64,000 nucleotides of DNA from Bog-473 sp963843365 (GCA_963843365.1 CAWJKG010000002.1:1116001-1180000); one strand, 5' to 3'; numbered from the stretch's first letter, positions 24,818 to 33,970 are shown. A program made the numbers and translations. The notes: generated by a model from the letters alone, not told the origin.

Positions 24818-26076
24818 AGCTCGGCGACGTCGTCAACCCCGACGCGGCGCAGTGGGGGAAACCGCTCGACGGGGTCCGTGTGTTGGCGCTCGAGCAGATG
24901 CAGGCGCTCCCCTACGCCACCCAGATGCTGGGGCGCCTCGGGGCCGAGGTGGTCAAGATCGAGTCGCCGGGATCCGGCGATCTCGGGCGGGGTTCCTCGC
25001 CGGCGCTGACCGACCCCGAGGGGCGCCCGGTGGGTGCGACGTTCCTGCGCAACAACCTCTCCAAGCGATCCGTCGTCATCGACCTCAAGCAGCCGGCGGG
25101 GCGGGACCTCGTACTGCAGTTGGCGCCGCGCTTCGACGTGGTGGCCGAGAACTTCCGTGCGGGTGCGATCGAGCGCCTGGGATTGGGTTACGACGAGGTG
25201 GCGGCGGTCCACCCGGCGGTGATCTACCTCTCCATCTCGGGCTTCGGGCATCAGGTGCCGGCGGGCACGCCCGAGTCGCCCTACGCCCAATGGCCCGCCT
25301 TGGCCTCCATCGTCGAGGCCATGAGCGGCGCCTACGAGTTCAAGCGCCCCGCCGGACAGCCGCCGATCGGCTCGCCCATGGGCGGGCTCGGCGACATCGT
25401 GACCGGGCTCTTCGCCGTCATCGGCACCCAGGCCGCCCTGCGCCAGCGCGACCGCACGGGACGGGGCCAGCGCGTCGACGTGGCCATGCTCGACGCGCTG
25501 GTGGCCGTGCTCGACGTCGTCCCCAACTTCTGGTCCATGGGGATGCCGATGGGAACCCCGTGGCCGGGGATCCTGCACGGATTCGAGGCCCGTGACGGCT
25601 GGTTCATGCTGCAGGTGCTGCGGGCACACCAGTGGCCCGACCTCGCCCGTGCCATCGGTCGCCCCGAGTGGGCCGACGATCCGCGTTTCGCCACGCCGCA
25701 GGGTTGGCTCGACCATCTCGAGTCGGACATCCGGCCCGCCGTGGAGTCGTGGGCCGCTGCGCTGTCCAAGCGCGAGGCCTGCGACGCACTCAACGCAGCG
25801 GGGCTCGTGGCCGGGCCGGTCGCCAACGACCACGAGGTGGTGGCCGACCCGCACCTGGCCGGACGCAACATGCTCGTCGAGCACCCCCGGCCCGACGGCG
25901 TCGATCAACCCGTGCTGATCCCGGGCCTCCCCGTCAAGTTCGCCCACATCGCCGAGGGTCCCGAGACTCGGGTGCCCTGGCTCGGCGAGCACACCGACGA
26001 CGTCCTGCGCACCGAGCTGGGGCTCGATCCCGAGAGGCTGGCCGCGTTGCGAGATGACGGGGTGATCGGGCCGTAG
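24814..26076 (+). CDS. CaiB/BaiF-family (class III) CoA-transferase
   Basis: A 420-residue formyl-CoA-transferase-like enzyme. It has GVRVLALEQMQALPYATQML, RLGAEVVKIESPG, RSVVIDLKQPAGRDLVLQL and PMGGLGDIVTGLFAVIGTQA. The Asp of GLGD is the expected catalytic residue that forms the aspartyl-CoA thioester. It would load a carboxylate onto CoA by transfer from another CoA ester. The GTG at 24814 overlaps the amidohydrolase stop, and it closes the four-gene operon. Confidence 0.9.
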   Translation: MKLGDVVNPDAAQWGKPLDGVRVLALEQMQALPYATQMLGRLGAEVVKIESPGSGDLGRGSSPALTDPEGRPVGATFLRNNLSKRSVVIDLKQPAGRDLVLQLAPRFDVVAENFRAGAIERLGLGYDEVAAVHPAVIYLSISGFGHQVPAGTPESPYAQWPALASIVEAMSGAYEFKRPAGQPPIGSPMGGLGDIVTGLFAVIGTQAALRQRDRTGRGQRVDVAMLDALVAVLDVVPNFWSMGMPMGTPWPGILHGFEARDGWFMLQVLRAHQWPDLARAIGRPEWADDPRFATPQGWLDHLESDIRPAVESWAAALSKREACDALNAAGLVAGPVANDHEVVADPHLAGRNMLVEHPRPDGVDQPVLIPGLPVKFAHIAEGPETRVPWLGEHTDDVLRTELGLDPERLAALRDDGVIGP

Positions 26077-26125
26077 TCGTCGGGTCGAATTGCCGACGCC
26101 TCCGTTCCGGCGGGCGACCGTTCTC

Positions 26126-27457
26126 ATGACGATGCCCTCGACTTCGACTTCGACTTCGACTTCGACTTCGACTTCGACTTCGTCGCTCACCGAGACGGCC
26201 ACTCGCACTGCCCCTCCGGCCCGCCAACTGCTGCGTGCGGTGGCGGCCGAGTCCATCGAGGAGCTGACAGCCGGCCTCGAAGAGGACTTCCGGCAGATGA
26301 GTGCCGCCCAAGGCAGGATCCTGGTCCGCTTGGGCGAGTTCTCCCGGCGCCAGGGGTACCGCGACGAAGGGGCCACCTCCCTCGAGCCATGGGCCGTGGA
26401 GCGCTTCGGGGTCTCGGTCCCCACCGCGCGGACGTTGGCACAGATGGGTGGGAAGGCCCACGAGCTCCCCTACCTGGTGGGCTCCCTCTGTGCGGGAGAG
26501 GTCTCCTTGGACAAGGTCCGGGCCTTGGCCTCTGTGGCCACACCCGACAGCGAGCGTGAACTGTGCGCCCGGGCCAAGGAGCACTCGGTGCACGAACTGG
26601 TGGATATCGCACGAATCCGCGCGGAGCAGATCAGACTCGCCCATCACGCTGACGCTGACGCGGACGCCAACGCCGACGCCGCACGTCCTCCCACGCCCTC
26701 CGCACACGAACGACGGTCGGTGCGCTTCAACGACCAGTGCCGAACGATGACGGCCCAGCTGCCACCTGATTCGTATGCCGAGGTTCGGGCGTGCCTCGAA
26801 GCGCGTGCCAAGGAGATCCCCTCCGACGGCGAGACCCGCTGGGACCAGCGCCTCCATGACGCCTTCGTGGAACTGATCCGATCTGCTGGCGCGGATGGAG
26901 GAGGAAGAACTGACCGTGGTGCGTCGGGTGCGGCCGGCACCGCGGCGAGTCCCTACGTGGTCGTGGCCCACGTCCCGCTGTCGGCCCTGCGCGACGAGGA
27001 GGGCGGGCCGAGCGCCGTGGCCGGCGAGCTCGAGCGCGGTGGCCTGATCGACGCCGAGACGGTGCAGCGACTGGCCTGCGAGGCCACCGTGATCGTGGCG
27101 CTCGACGACGACGTCGGCCACACCATGTACGAGGGACGGGCGCGACGCGACCCGACCGGCGCCCAGCGAAGGGAGGTCAGGCGCCGGGATCGGCACTGTC
27201 GCTTCCCGGGTTGTACCAATGTGACCTTTGCCCATGTGCACCACATCACGCACTGGAAACCGGACGGGCGAACCGATCTGGAAAACCTCGCGCTGCTGTG
27301 CGAGTTCCATCACCACCGGATCCATTCCAAGGGCTGGTCCATGACGGGCAATGCCAACGAAGAGCTCTGCATCATCGGCCCCACCGGGCGGACCATGACG
27401 TCGCGTCCTTCGCCACTGTGGACAAGAGTTGACGGGATGCGCCGCCAGTCCGGTTAG
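26126..27457 (+). CDS. DUF222 / HNH endonuclease domain protein
   Basis: About 443 residues of the actinobacterial DUF222-HNH family (the 13E12-type repeat proteins). An N-terminal helical DUF222 region (about 40-330) precedes an HNH domain: HCRFPGC (first metal Cys pair), VHHITHWKPDGRTDLENL and LCEFHHHRIH. These proteins occur in many copies in actinobacterial genomes and may be mobile or selfish, but their activity is uncertain. Seven copies of a hexamer at 26138-26179 encode a (ST)7 stretch next to the start. Its TAG overlaps the stop of the hemolysin III gene (TTAG). Confidence 0.85.
   Translation: MTMPSTSTSTSTSTSTSTSSLTETATRTAPPARQLLRAVAAESIEELTAGLEEDFRQMSAAQGRILVRLGEFSRRQGYRDEGATSLEPWAVERFGVSVPTARTLAQMGGKAHELPYLVGSLCAGEVSLDKVRALASVATPDSERELCARAKEHSVHELVDIARIRAEQIRLAHHADADADANADAARPPTPSAHERRSVRFNDQCRTMTAQLPPDSYAEVRACLEARAKEIPSDGETRWDQRLHDAFVELIRSAGADGGGRTDRGASGAAGTAASPYVVVAHVPLSALRDEEGGPSAVAGELERGGLIDAETVQRLACEATVIVALDDDVGHTMYEGRARRDPTGAQRREVRRRDRHCRFPGCTNVTFAHVHHITHWKPDGRTDLENLALLCEFHHHRIHSKGWSMTGNANEELCIIGPTGRTMTSRPSPLWTRVDGMRRQSG
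26138..26182 (+). repeat. Hexanucleotide microsatellite (TCGACT)7
   Basis: Seven perfect TCGACT units plus a partial one follow the start codon of the DUF222-HNH gene, encoding alternating Ser-Thr. Because the unit is six bases, changes in copy number would keep the frame. Confidence 0.9.
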
Positions 27458-28137
27458 TACCGCGGCAACGCGATGAACGCCACGAGATAGGCGAAGAGCG
27501 CAGAGCCAACCAGCGTGCAGGCGTGGAACACCTCATGGAAGCCGAAGACCCGCGGCCACGGGTCCGGTCGCTTCCGGGCGTAGACCAGTGCCCCGACCGT
27601 GTAGGTCATCCCAGCCGCCAGCATCAATCCGAAGCCGCCCCAGCCGAGGCTGCGCACCAGTTGCGGCGCCACGATGATCGGGCACCACCCCACCACTATG
27701 TAGGGGATCGCAACGACCCACTGTGGCGCGTCGAGGAAGACCTGCCGCAGCGTGACACCGACCGCCGCGCCGGCCCAGACCATGGTCAGCACCAACCACT
27801 CTGCCCATCCGGTCAGGGCCAATCCGGCCACTGCCGTCGCCGTGGCCGCGATCCCCACAAAAATGGCGCTGTGATCGGCGCGTCGCATGCGCCGCCATGC
27901 CGGGGCCGACCACCTGAGCCGGTGGAAGGCGGCGCTGGTGCCGAACATGGCCAGCATCCCGGCGACATACACGGCGAGCGCCGTCGTCGTCGCTGCGTTG
28001 GGAGCGGCTGCGATCAGGAAGGGCCCACCGACCAACCAACCGAAGAACGCGACCAGGTGCAGCCAACCCCGCAGGACGGGGCGAGTGCCGCGGTTGTCGG
28101 CCGATCGGCCCAGCTCACCCTGAGCGAGGTTCGTCAC
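27454..28137 (-). CDS. Hemolysin III / PAQR-family membrane protein
   Basis: A 227-residue protein with seven hydrophobic segments. The family residues include MFGTSAAFHRLRWS (first metal His), the RRADHSAIFVGIAATATA block and a late FGFHEVFHACTLVGSAL with two more His. In this family (YqfA/HlyIII, PAQR) these His and Ser/Asp residues bind zinc, and members are thought to be membrane hydrolases. Its GTG start overlaps the serB stop by four bases (GTGA), so it is translated from the same message. Confidence 0.88.
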   Translation of the reverse strand: MTNLAQGELGRSADNRGTRPVLRGWLHLVAFFGWLVGGPFLIAAAPNAATTTALAVYVAGMLAMFGTSAAFHRLRWSAPAWRRMRRADHSAIFVGIAATATAVAGLALTGWAEWLVLTMVWAGAAVGVTLRQVFLDAPQWVVAIPYIVVGWCPIIVAPQLVRSLGWGGFGLMLAAGMTYTVGALVYARKRPDPWPRVFGFHEVFHACTLVGSALFAYLVAFIALPRY

Positions 28138-29333
28138 GACTCGCCGCCATCGAGGCGGTCTGCCAACTCCACCTCGCGACGCGAGATCCCCAGCAGGAAG
28201 AGAATCGCATCGAGGTAGGGCACGCTGACCGCGGCGTCAGCCGCCTCGCGGACCACGGGCTTGGCGTTGAACGCAATGCCGAGCCCGGCCGCGGCCAGCA
28301 TGTCGATGTCGTTGGCGCCGTCGCCCACCGCAATGGTGCGTGCCAACGGTACCCCGGCGGCGGCGGCGAATCTCGCCAGCGCCGCCGCCTTGCCGGCGCG
28401 ATCGAGGATGGGACCGTCCAGCTCGCCCGTGACGACTCCCGCTTCCAGGGCGAGCTCGTTGGCGGCCACGTGATCGATGCCGAGCTCGTCCACCAGCGGG
28501 CCAATCAGCTTCGTGAAGCCTCCGCTGACGACGGCCAGCTCGTACCCGAGTCGCTTCAGTGTCCGCACCAGGGTGCGAGCGCCGGGTGTCAGGACGATGC
28601 TGTCGCGTACTGCCAAGAGTTCTGCCTCGGGCAGTCCGGCCAGAAGGCGCACCCGCCGGCGCAGCGCCTCGGCGAAGTCGATCTCACCCGCCATGGCCGC
28701 AGCGGTCACGGCAGCGACTTGGTCGCGGCAGCCACACCGTTCTGCCAGTAGGTCGATCATCTCGCCCTGCAGCAAGGTCGAGTCGGCGTCGAGCACGATC
28801 AAATGTTTGGCCCGACGGTGCAGCCCGGCCGCCTGCACGGCGAGGTCGACCTCGCACTGCACTGCCACTTCGGCCAGCGCACGGCGGAGGCTGTCGACAT
28901 CGGCGCCGGCAACGGAGAACTCGTAGCTATGGACCGGATAGGCGGCCAGCCGGACGATCCTCTCGATATTGCCGCCGCACCGGGCGATCGCCCCGGTCAC
29001 TGTCCGCAAGGTGGCAGCGTCGATGTCAGGAGCCAACAACGTCACCAGATGCACCTCGGCCACCTCGTCGACAGCCGCTTCCAGAAGCGGATGGACCGAG
29101 ACATCGACACCGGCACCGTCGAGACGCTCCCGGAGCAGCGCACACACAGGATCCACCTCGGCGTGCGCCATGTCGGCCTCGACACAGAGGAGGAGCCGGC
29201 CGTGCACACGCACCTGTTCGACGTCGTCCACCTCGACCCCACGGTCGGCCAACGCGCTGAAGAGCCGTTCGGAGATGCCCGGGCCATCCTGCCCGCTCAC
29301 CGTCACGAGGAACGGTGAGGCTGCTCCGGTCAT
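28134..29333 (-). CDS. serB: Phosphoserine phosphatase with ACT domains
   Basis: A 399-residue enzyme for the last step of serine synthesis (phosphoserine to serine). Two ACT-type domains (about 5-85 and 93-165) precede a HAD phosphatase. The HAD motifs are VLDADSTLLQGE (nucleophile Asp182), VVSGGFTKLIG (motif II), KAAALARF (Lys) and GDGANDIDML. The ATG at 29333 is inside the stop of the upstream acyltransferase gene (ATGA). ACT domains suggest serine feedback. The arrangement with an acyltransferase and HlyIII in one overlapping operon is unusual. Confidence 0.93.
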   Translation of the reverse strand: MTGAASPFLVTVSGQDGPGISERLFSALADRGVEVDDVEQVRVHGRLLLCVEADMAHAEVDPVCALLRERLDGAGVDVSVHPLLEAAVDEVAEVHLVTLLAPDIDAATLRTVTGAIARCGGNIERIVRLAAYPVHSYEFSVAGADVDSLRRALAEVAVQCEVDLAVQAAGLHRRAKHLIVLDADSTLLQGEMIDLLAERCGCRDQVAAVTAAAMAGEIDFAEALRRRVRLLAGLPEAELLAVRDSIVLTPGARTLVRTLKRLGYELAVVSGGFTKLIGPLVDELGIDHVAANELALEAGVVTGELDGPILDRAGKAAALARFAAAAGVPLARTIAVGDGANDIDMLAAAGLGIAFNAKPVVREAADAAVSVPYLDAILFLLGISRREVELADRLDGGES

Positions 29334-29992
29334 GGGCGCGCGGCTTCCTTCTCCGCGACCCAGCCGGTTCCCTCCACCCAGCGCTTGACGATGCGCGCCG
29401 GCACCCCGGCGACGACGCAGCGGTCCGGCACCTCGCCCCGCACGACCGCACCGGCGGCGACCACGACATGCTCGCCGATCTGCGCTCCGGGAAGGATGAT
29501 CGCGTTGGCACCCAGCCAACTGCCCGAGCCGATGCGGACGGGGGCCTCGGTCGGCCACTGCCGGCCGATCGGTTCCAGTGGGTCCTCGTAGGAGTGGTTC
29601 TGATCCGTGATGTACACGTAGGGCCCCGTCTGGATGTCGTCTCCGATGACGATCTCCCAATGGCCCACGATGTGTGACCCCCGTCCGATGAGGCAGCGGC
29701 TGCCGATGGAGACGACCGGATCGGTCGGCATCACCTGTCCTGGCGCCATGCCGGCAGACAGGGAAACACCCGGCCCGACGATGGTCTCGGACCCGATGTG
29801 GATGAGGTGTTCGTTGTAGACGGCCCCTTGCGGGAACAGCAGGCAGGCACCGGCGCCCATGCGTCCGAAGCGTTGGCCACGCGGGTCGCCCGGCCCCACG
29901 GCCCCGAGATCCGCCGCGCCCTCCCAGGCGGCGTGCACCAGGCGGGACAGGGGGCGCCGCAGCGGTGCCGGGAGGGAGCGGGCCCAACTCAC
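29330..29992 (-). CDS. Hexapeptide-repeat acyltransferase (LbH)
   Basis: A 220-residue left-handed beta-helix protein. Repeats such as IGSRCLIGRGSHIVG, IGDDIQTGPYVYITDQNH and VRIGSGSWLGANAIILPG, IGEHVVVAAGAVV follow the (L/I/V)-G-X4 pattern. The catalytic His lies in the ITDQNHSYEDP loop. Relatives acetylate sugars or other alcohols in envelope or polysaccharide pathways. The GTG at 29992 is the best start; the upstream frame is non-coding. It is the first gene of the operon with serB and hemolysin III. Confidence 0.85.
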   Translation of the reverse strand: MSWARSLPAPLRRPLSRLVHAAWEGAADLGAVGPGDPRGQRFGRMGAGACLLFPQGAVYNEHLIHIGSETIVGPGVSLSAGMAPGQVMPTDPVVSIGSRCLIGRGSHIVGHWEIVIGDDIQTGPYVYITDQNHSYEDPLEPIGRQWPTEAPVRIGSGSWLGANAIILPGAQIGEHVVVAAGAVVRGEVPDRCVVAGVPARIVKRWVEGTGWVAEKEAARP

Positions 29993-30076
29993 GCAGGAAT
30001 CGTAGGTTGTCCCGTCGGGGCCTTCGTCACGACCCCGCCAATCGGCAAGAACAGCGCGCGGGTACAGTTTCTCTTC

Positions 30077-31783
30077 GTGAAGCCCCTCCCACCGGACGGC
30101 GGCTCCGACCCTGTGTCGCTCCCGTTGGAGCGCCCACTCGACCGCCGCCAATTCCTGCAGCTGTCCGCCCTGGGGGCGGTCGGGGTCGTGGGTGCCTCGC
30201 GGCTGGAGTCCAAACACTCCAGGCAACGTGTCCCGGCCCGGGCCAAGCGCCGCGCCACCGGGCAGGTGGAGGTGGTGGACAAGAAATTGGCGAGCGGCGT
30301 CGTGGTTCCCACGGCGCCCTGGCTGATTGCGGAGAATGCCCGGGCGGGCACGCTCAACTGGATCTGCAACCACAACCAGCCCGATCACGCGCTCGAGGGC
30401 TTCGCCAGCCAGGTCAGTGCCGTGCCGGGCGATGACGTCGCGGTGTTCGTCAGCACCACCGCACACGCCGTACAGGTGCAGGCCTACCGCATGGGCTATT
30501 ACCAAGGTCTGGGCGGTCGCCTCGTCGTGCAAACGGATTTCGTTCCGGCCAAGGTGCAGGCGGCACCCGTCATCACACCCGGCACCGGCACCGTCACCTG
30601 TCCGTGGTCGCCCACGCTCACACTGAACATCACGAAGGACTGGCTGCCCGGGTGTTATCTCTTGAAGCTGGTCGGTGACGGCGGTGAGGAGCAGTTTGTC
30701 CCGCTCACCATCCGAGACGACAAGTCGATGGCGTCGTACGTGTTCCAGAACAGCGTCACCACCTGGCAGGCCTACAACCTGTGGGGCAGCTACAGCCTCT
30801 ACTACGGGCCCGACAGCAAGGGTCGGGGCACCTTTGCCGACCGCGCCCGCGCCGTCTCGTTCGACCGGCCCTACCCGCAGACGTGGGCCTCGGGAGCGGC
30901 CGACTTCGTGGGGAACGAGCTCCCTTTGCTGTTTCACCTCGAGAGTCTGGGACTGGACCTGACCTACTGGACCGACGTCGACCTGCACGCCCAGCCGCAG
31001 CTCCTCATGAACCATCGCTGCCTGTTCAGCCTCGGCCACGACGAGTATTGGTCCACTCCCATGCGCCAGGGGGCCGCGAGCGCGAATGCAAGCGGCGTCA
31101 ATCTCGCCTTCCTGGGCGCCAACGCGTGCTACCGGCAGATCCGTCTGCAATCAACTTCAGTCGGGCCCAACCGCTTACAGGTCTGCTACAAGGACGCCGC
31201 CGAGGACCCAATTGCTCACCAGCAGCCGGAGCTCACCACAGTCGACTGGAACCAGGCACCGCTCAACGATCCCGAGTCGACGCTCATCGGATCGATGTAC
31301 CAGTCGGTCGGAGCCAAGGCGGACATGGTCGTGACCGACGCATCGTCGTGGTTCTACGACGGGTGCAACCTGAGCGACGGCCACACCTTCAGCACCGTGA
31401 TCCTCGGTGAATACGATCGCTACGTCCCCTCGCTCCCCGGCCCGAAGAACGTTGACGTCCTGGCCCACTCACCCGTACCCGGACAGGGCAACTGGTCGGA
31501 CATCACCTACTACACGGCGCCGGACAACGGCGGGGGTGTCCTCGCCAGCGGCTCGGCGAGCTTCGTCTCACTGCTGGGGAACACGGGTGCGATCCCGCCC
31601 AACGTCATCGTCCCCGCCATCCCCGGCGTCACGGATGTGATCCGCCGGGCGATGGAGAACGTCTACAGCCGCTTCGGGCTGGGACCGGCCACGTCGTACG
31701 GCACTTCGAGCGGGAACTGGGCCGACGTCTACAGCGGGTCGGCGGCCACCGCCGGCAGTGCCGCCGGCACCCCTTCCGCCTGA
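30077..31783 (+). CDS. Tat-exported N,N-dimethylformamidase beta-like protein
   Basis: A 568-residue protein. The Tat signal is LDRRQFLQLSALGAVG. The mature part resembles the large-subunit C-terminal fold of N,N-dimethylformamidase: FASQVSAVPGDDVAVFVST, QAYRMGYYQGLGGR, YVFQNSVTTWQAYNLWGSYS and LFSLGHDEYWSTPM. The WQAYNxWGGxS and GHDEYW segments are the recurrent marks of this group. Most family members are of unknown function. The GTG at 30077 has no ribosome site, but a -10 TACAGT at 30063-30068 fits a leaderless transcript. It is divergent from the acyltransferase gene. Confidence 0.8.
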   Translation: MKPLPPDGGSDPVSLPLERPLDRRQFLQLSALGAVGVVGASRLESKHSRQRVPARAKRRATGQVEVVDKKLASGVVVPTAPWLIAENARAGTLNWICNHNQPDHALEGFASQVSAVPGDDVAVFVSTTAHAVQVQAYRMGYYQGLGGRLVVQTDFVPAKVQAAPVITPGTGTVTCPWSPTLTLNITKDWLPGCYLLKLVGDGGEEQFVPLTIRDDKSMASYVFQNSVTTWQAYNLWGSYSLYYGPDSKGRGTFADRARAVSFDRPYPQTWASGAADFVGNELPLLFHLESLGLDLTYWTDVDLHAQPQLLMNHRCLFSLGHDEYWSTPMRQGAASANASGVNLAFLGANACYRQIRLQSTSVGPNRLQVCYKDAAEDPIAHQQPELTTVDWNQAPLNDPESTLIGSMYQSVGAKADMVVTDASSWFYDGCNLSDGHTFSTVILGEYDRYVPSLPGPKNVDVLAHSPVPGQGNWSDITYYTAPDNGGGVLASGSASFVSLLGNTGAIPPNVIVPAIPGVTDVIRRAMENVYSRFGLGPATSYGTSSGNWADVYSGSAATAGSAAGTPSA

Positions 31784-31915
31784 CGGTTCCTCATCCCATC
31801 CCCACTTCAGCACCACCTCCTGACGGCCGGGCCAGGTCGAGACCCTGACCAGTACCGCTCCGCGGTGGGATGCCACCACTTTTGGCCCCCGCCCCCGTAC
31901 GATCGACGGCCAGCG

Positions 31916-32992
31916 ATGCCCAATTCACAGACCACACGTTCCGGGGTGCGCCACCCGCGCTCCTGGGGCGCGCTGGCGGCGGCGGGGCTCACCGGAGTGC
32001 TGCTCAGCGCCTGCTCGTCCTCTCCAACCCATGAGGCCGACCCGAAGGTGAAGCCCACCACGACGACGACCACCTCTGCGCCCGCCCCCGCCTGCCCCTT
32101 GACCGGGGTCCCGGCACCGAGTGGCTCCGTCCCGCAGCGCCCCGCCATGGCGGTGAAGATCGACAACTACCCGGCCGGACGCCCGCAGTCGGGTCTGGAC
32201 AAGGCCGACATCATCTTCGAGGAGCCCGTCGAGGGGGGCATCACCCGTTTCGCCGCCGTGTTCCAGTGCCAGGATGCAGCGCTGATCGGACCGGTCCGCT
32301 CGGCCCGCAACATCGACATCGGCATCCTCGGACAGCTGGGAAATCCCCTCCTGGCGCACGTGGGCGGCATCAACCCCGTCACCGCCAACATCAACGCCTC
32401 GCCGATCGTGAACGTCGACATCGGCAACAGCCAGTCGCTGATGATCCACCCGGCCGGCCACGTCGCGCCGGACTCGGACTACACCTCGACCGCCATCGTC
32501 TACGGCACGCACCCCACCATGAACACACCGCCCCAGCCGTTGTTCACCTATTCGGACACCACGCCTCCCGGCGGCACGGCAATCTCCAGCATCAACATCG
32601 ACTTCTCGGGCACTGCCAACGTGACGTGGAAGTGGAACAAGGCGACCGACACGTTTCTGCGCTACTACAACGGGACGACACCTGACATGCTGGCCAACAA
32701 CGTGCAGAACCAGGCGGCGAACGTCATCGTGCAGTACGTGCAGATCAGCTATGGCCCTTGGGCCGAGAACGACCAGGGTGGTCTGGAGGTACAGGCCGAT
32801 CTCTATCCCAACGCCAGCGGAACCGCGGAGATCTACCGCAACGGGTACGCCATCCCTGGCACCTGGCACCGCTCCACGCTGGGCTCTCCGACACAGTTCG
32901 TCAACGCGTTCGGGGTGCCCATCCCCTTACAGCCGGGCCAGACCTGGGTCGAGCTGGTGCCGAACACCATCATGGCGACCGCCACGCCCTAG
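31916..32992 (+). CDS. DUF3048 (YerB-like) lipoprotein
   Basis: A 358-residue lipoprotein. The signal ends in GVLLSACSSSP (lipobox), and a Thr-rich linker follows. The DUF3048 body has AVKIDNYPAGRPQSGLDKAD, IIFEEPVEGGITRFAAVFQ and IGPVRSARNIDI, the best conserved part of the family, then a second beta-rich half ending WVELVPN. YerB-type proteins are thought to bind ligands at the cell wall, with no known enzyme activity. The ATG lies 13 bases after a possible -10 TACGAT (31898-31903). Confidence 0.88.
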   Translation: MPNSQTTRSGVRHPRSWGALAAAGLTGVLLSACSSSPTHEADPKVKPTTTTTTSAPAPACPLTGVPAPSGSVPQRPAMAVKIDNYPAGRPQSGLDKADIIFEEPVEGGITRFAAVFQCQDAALIGPVRSARNIDIGILGQLGNPLLAHVGGINPVTANINASPIVNVDIGNSQSLMIHPAGHVAPDSDYTSTAIVYGTHPTMNTPPQPLFTYSDTTPPGGTAISSINIDFSGTANVTWKWNKATDTFLRYYNGTTPDMLANNVQNQAANVIVQYVQISYGPWAENDQGGLEVQADLYPNASGTAEIYRNGYAIPGTWHRSTLGSPTQFVNAFGVPIPLQPGQTWVELVPNTIMATATP

Positions 32993-33013
32993 GCACCCCC
33001 TCGACGTCAGTCG

Positions 33014-33931
33014 TCAGTCCAAGGGTTTGCGGGCCACTATCGCCAGCAGCAGACACTCCTCGGCGGCGGCGAAGACCCCGGGATAGGCGCTGGCCTCGGC
33101 CTCGTCGAACACGCCGGCGGCCACACCACGGCGCATCAGGTTGAGCCCCTTGCACTCCGTCACGTCGAACCCCGCCCGCTCCAGCTTCGCCGCGAGTGCG
33201 TCGGCGGCATATTCGATCTGGTGGTCGGGGTTCATCAGCTCGTCGGAACGCAGCCGCCAGACCGGGCCGTTGGGGGTATCGAGACAGAACCAGCCGCCGG
33301 GCGCCAAGACCCGCAGGACCTCCCGGGCGACCACGTCGCCGTCCGCCTCGCTCACATGCTCAATGGACTGCCCGCTGTAGACGAGGTCGAACGACTCGTC
33401 CTCGTAGCGGCTGAGGTCGACCATGGAGTGAAAGGCGAACTCCACCGGCCCGAGCTCCGACAGCACCGGCTCGCCCAACGAACCGCCCTTGTAGAGGTCG
33501 TCACGCTCGTCGACGGGCAGGTCGACCACGACCAGGCGTTCGAAGGGATAGGGGTAGCCGAGGTGGACAAAGGCGCCGTCGGCCATGCCCTGGTGTGTCC
33601 CACCCAGATCGAGGATCCGGGCCGCCCGCGGCAGCCCGGTCACGAACGCGCTCCGACTGACGTGCATGGAGAGCAGCACGTCGCCGATCGGGACGCGCCG
33701 GCGAAACTCCTCGGAGTGCGCCAGCGCCTCGGCCACACCGTGCCGGGACAGCTCGCCATCCGTGAGCTTTTGGACGTACTCGGCCTCGCCGGCGGCATCC
33801 GGCTCCCGGTCGAGCACCACGTTGAAAGCCAGACGCACCGACTGCTTGGGCGGCAGATAGCGAAACGGGATGGTGGGGGCGTAGCGATCCAGGATCCGAT
33901 AGGTCCGTTGCTTCCATGCTTGGGCCGTCAT
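33014..33931 (-). CDS. SAM-dependent methyltransferase with N-terminal helical region
   Basis: A 305-residue protein. The N-terminal 90 residues (VRLAFNVVLDREPDAAGEAE, LAHSEEFRRR) resemble the DUF4214-type helical repeat found beside sugar-modifying enzymes. A class I methyltransferase follows, with ARILDLGGTHQGMADG as the SAM-binding loop, SFDLVYSGQSIEHVSE and LRVLAPGGWFCLDTPN. Such fusions often act in surface glycan synthesis. The ATG at 33931 lies just after an inverted repeat (33941-33970) and lacks a clear ribosome site. It occupies the place after recA where recX is usual. Confidence 0.78.
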   Translation of the reverse strand: MTAQAWKQRTYRILDRYAPTIPFRYLPPKQSVRLAFNVVLDREPDAAGEAEYVQKLTDGELSRHGVAEALAHSEEFRRRVPIGDVLLSMHVSRSAFVTGLPRAARILDLGGTHQGMADGAFVHLGYPYPFERLVVVDLPVDERDDLYKGGSLGEPVLSELGPVEFAFHSMVDLSRYEDESFDLVYSGQSIEHVSEADGDVVAREVLRVLAPGGWFCLDTPNGPVWRLRSDELMNPDHQIEYAADALAAKLERAGFDVTECKGLNLMRRGVAAGVFDEAEASAYPGVFAAAEECLLLAIVARKPLD

Positions 33932-33940
33932 CGCACCATT

Positions 33941-33970
33941 GTGGTCCGGACGCGAAGCGCTCCGGACCAC
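33941..33970. terminator. 10-bp perfect inverted repeat between recA and methyltransferase
   Basis: GTGGTCCGGA (33941-33950) and TCCGGACCAC (33961-33970) form a strong stem, with a GCG/CGC pair extending it into the loop. A further half-site GGTCCGGA is at 33993-34000. No T-tract follows, so it may be an actinobacterial I-type terminator for recA or an operator for the methyltransferase gene, which starts 10 bases away. Confidence 0.5.
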
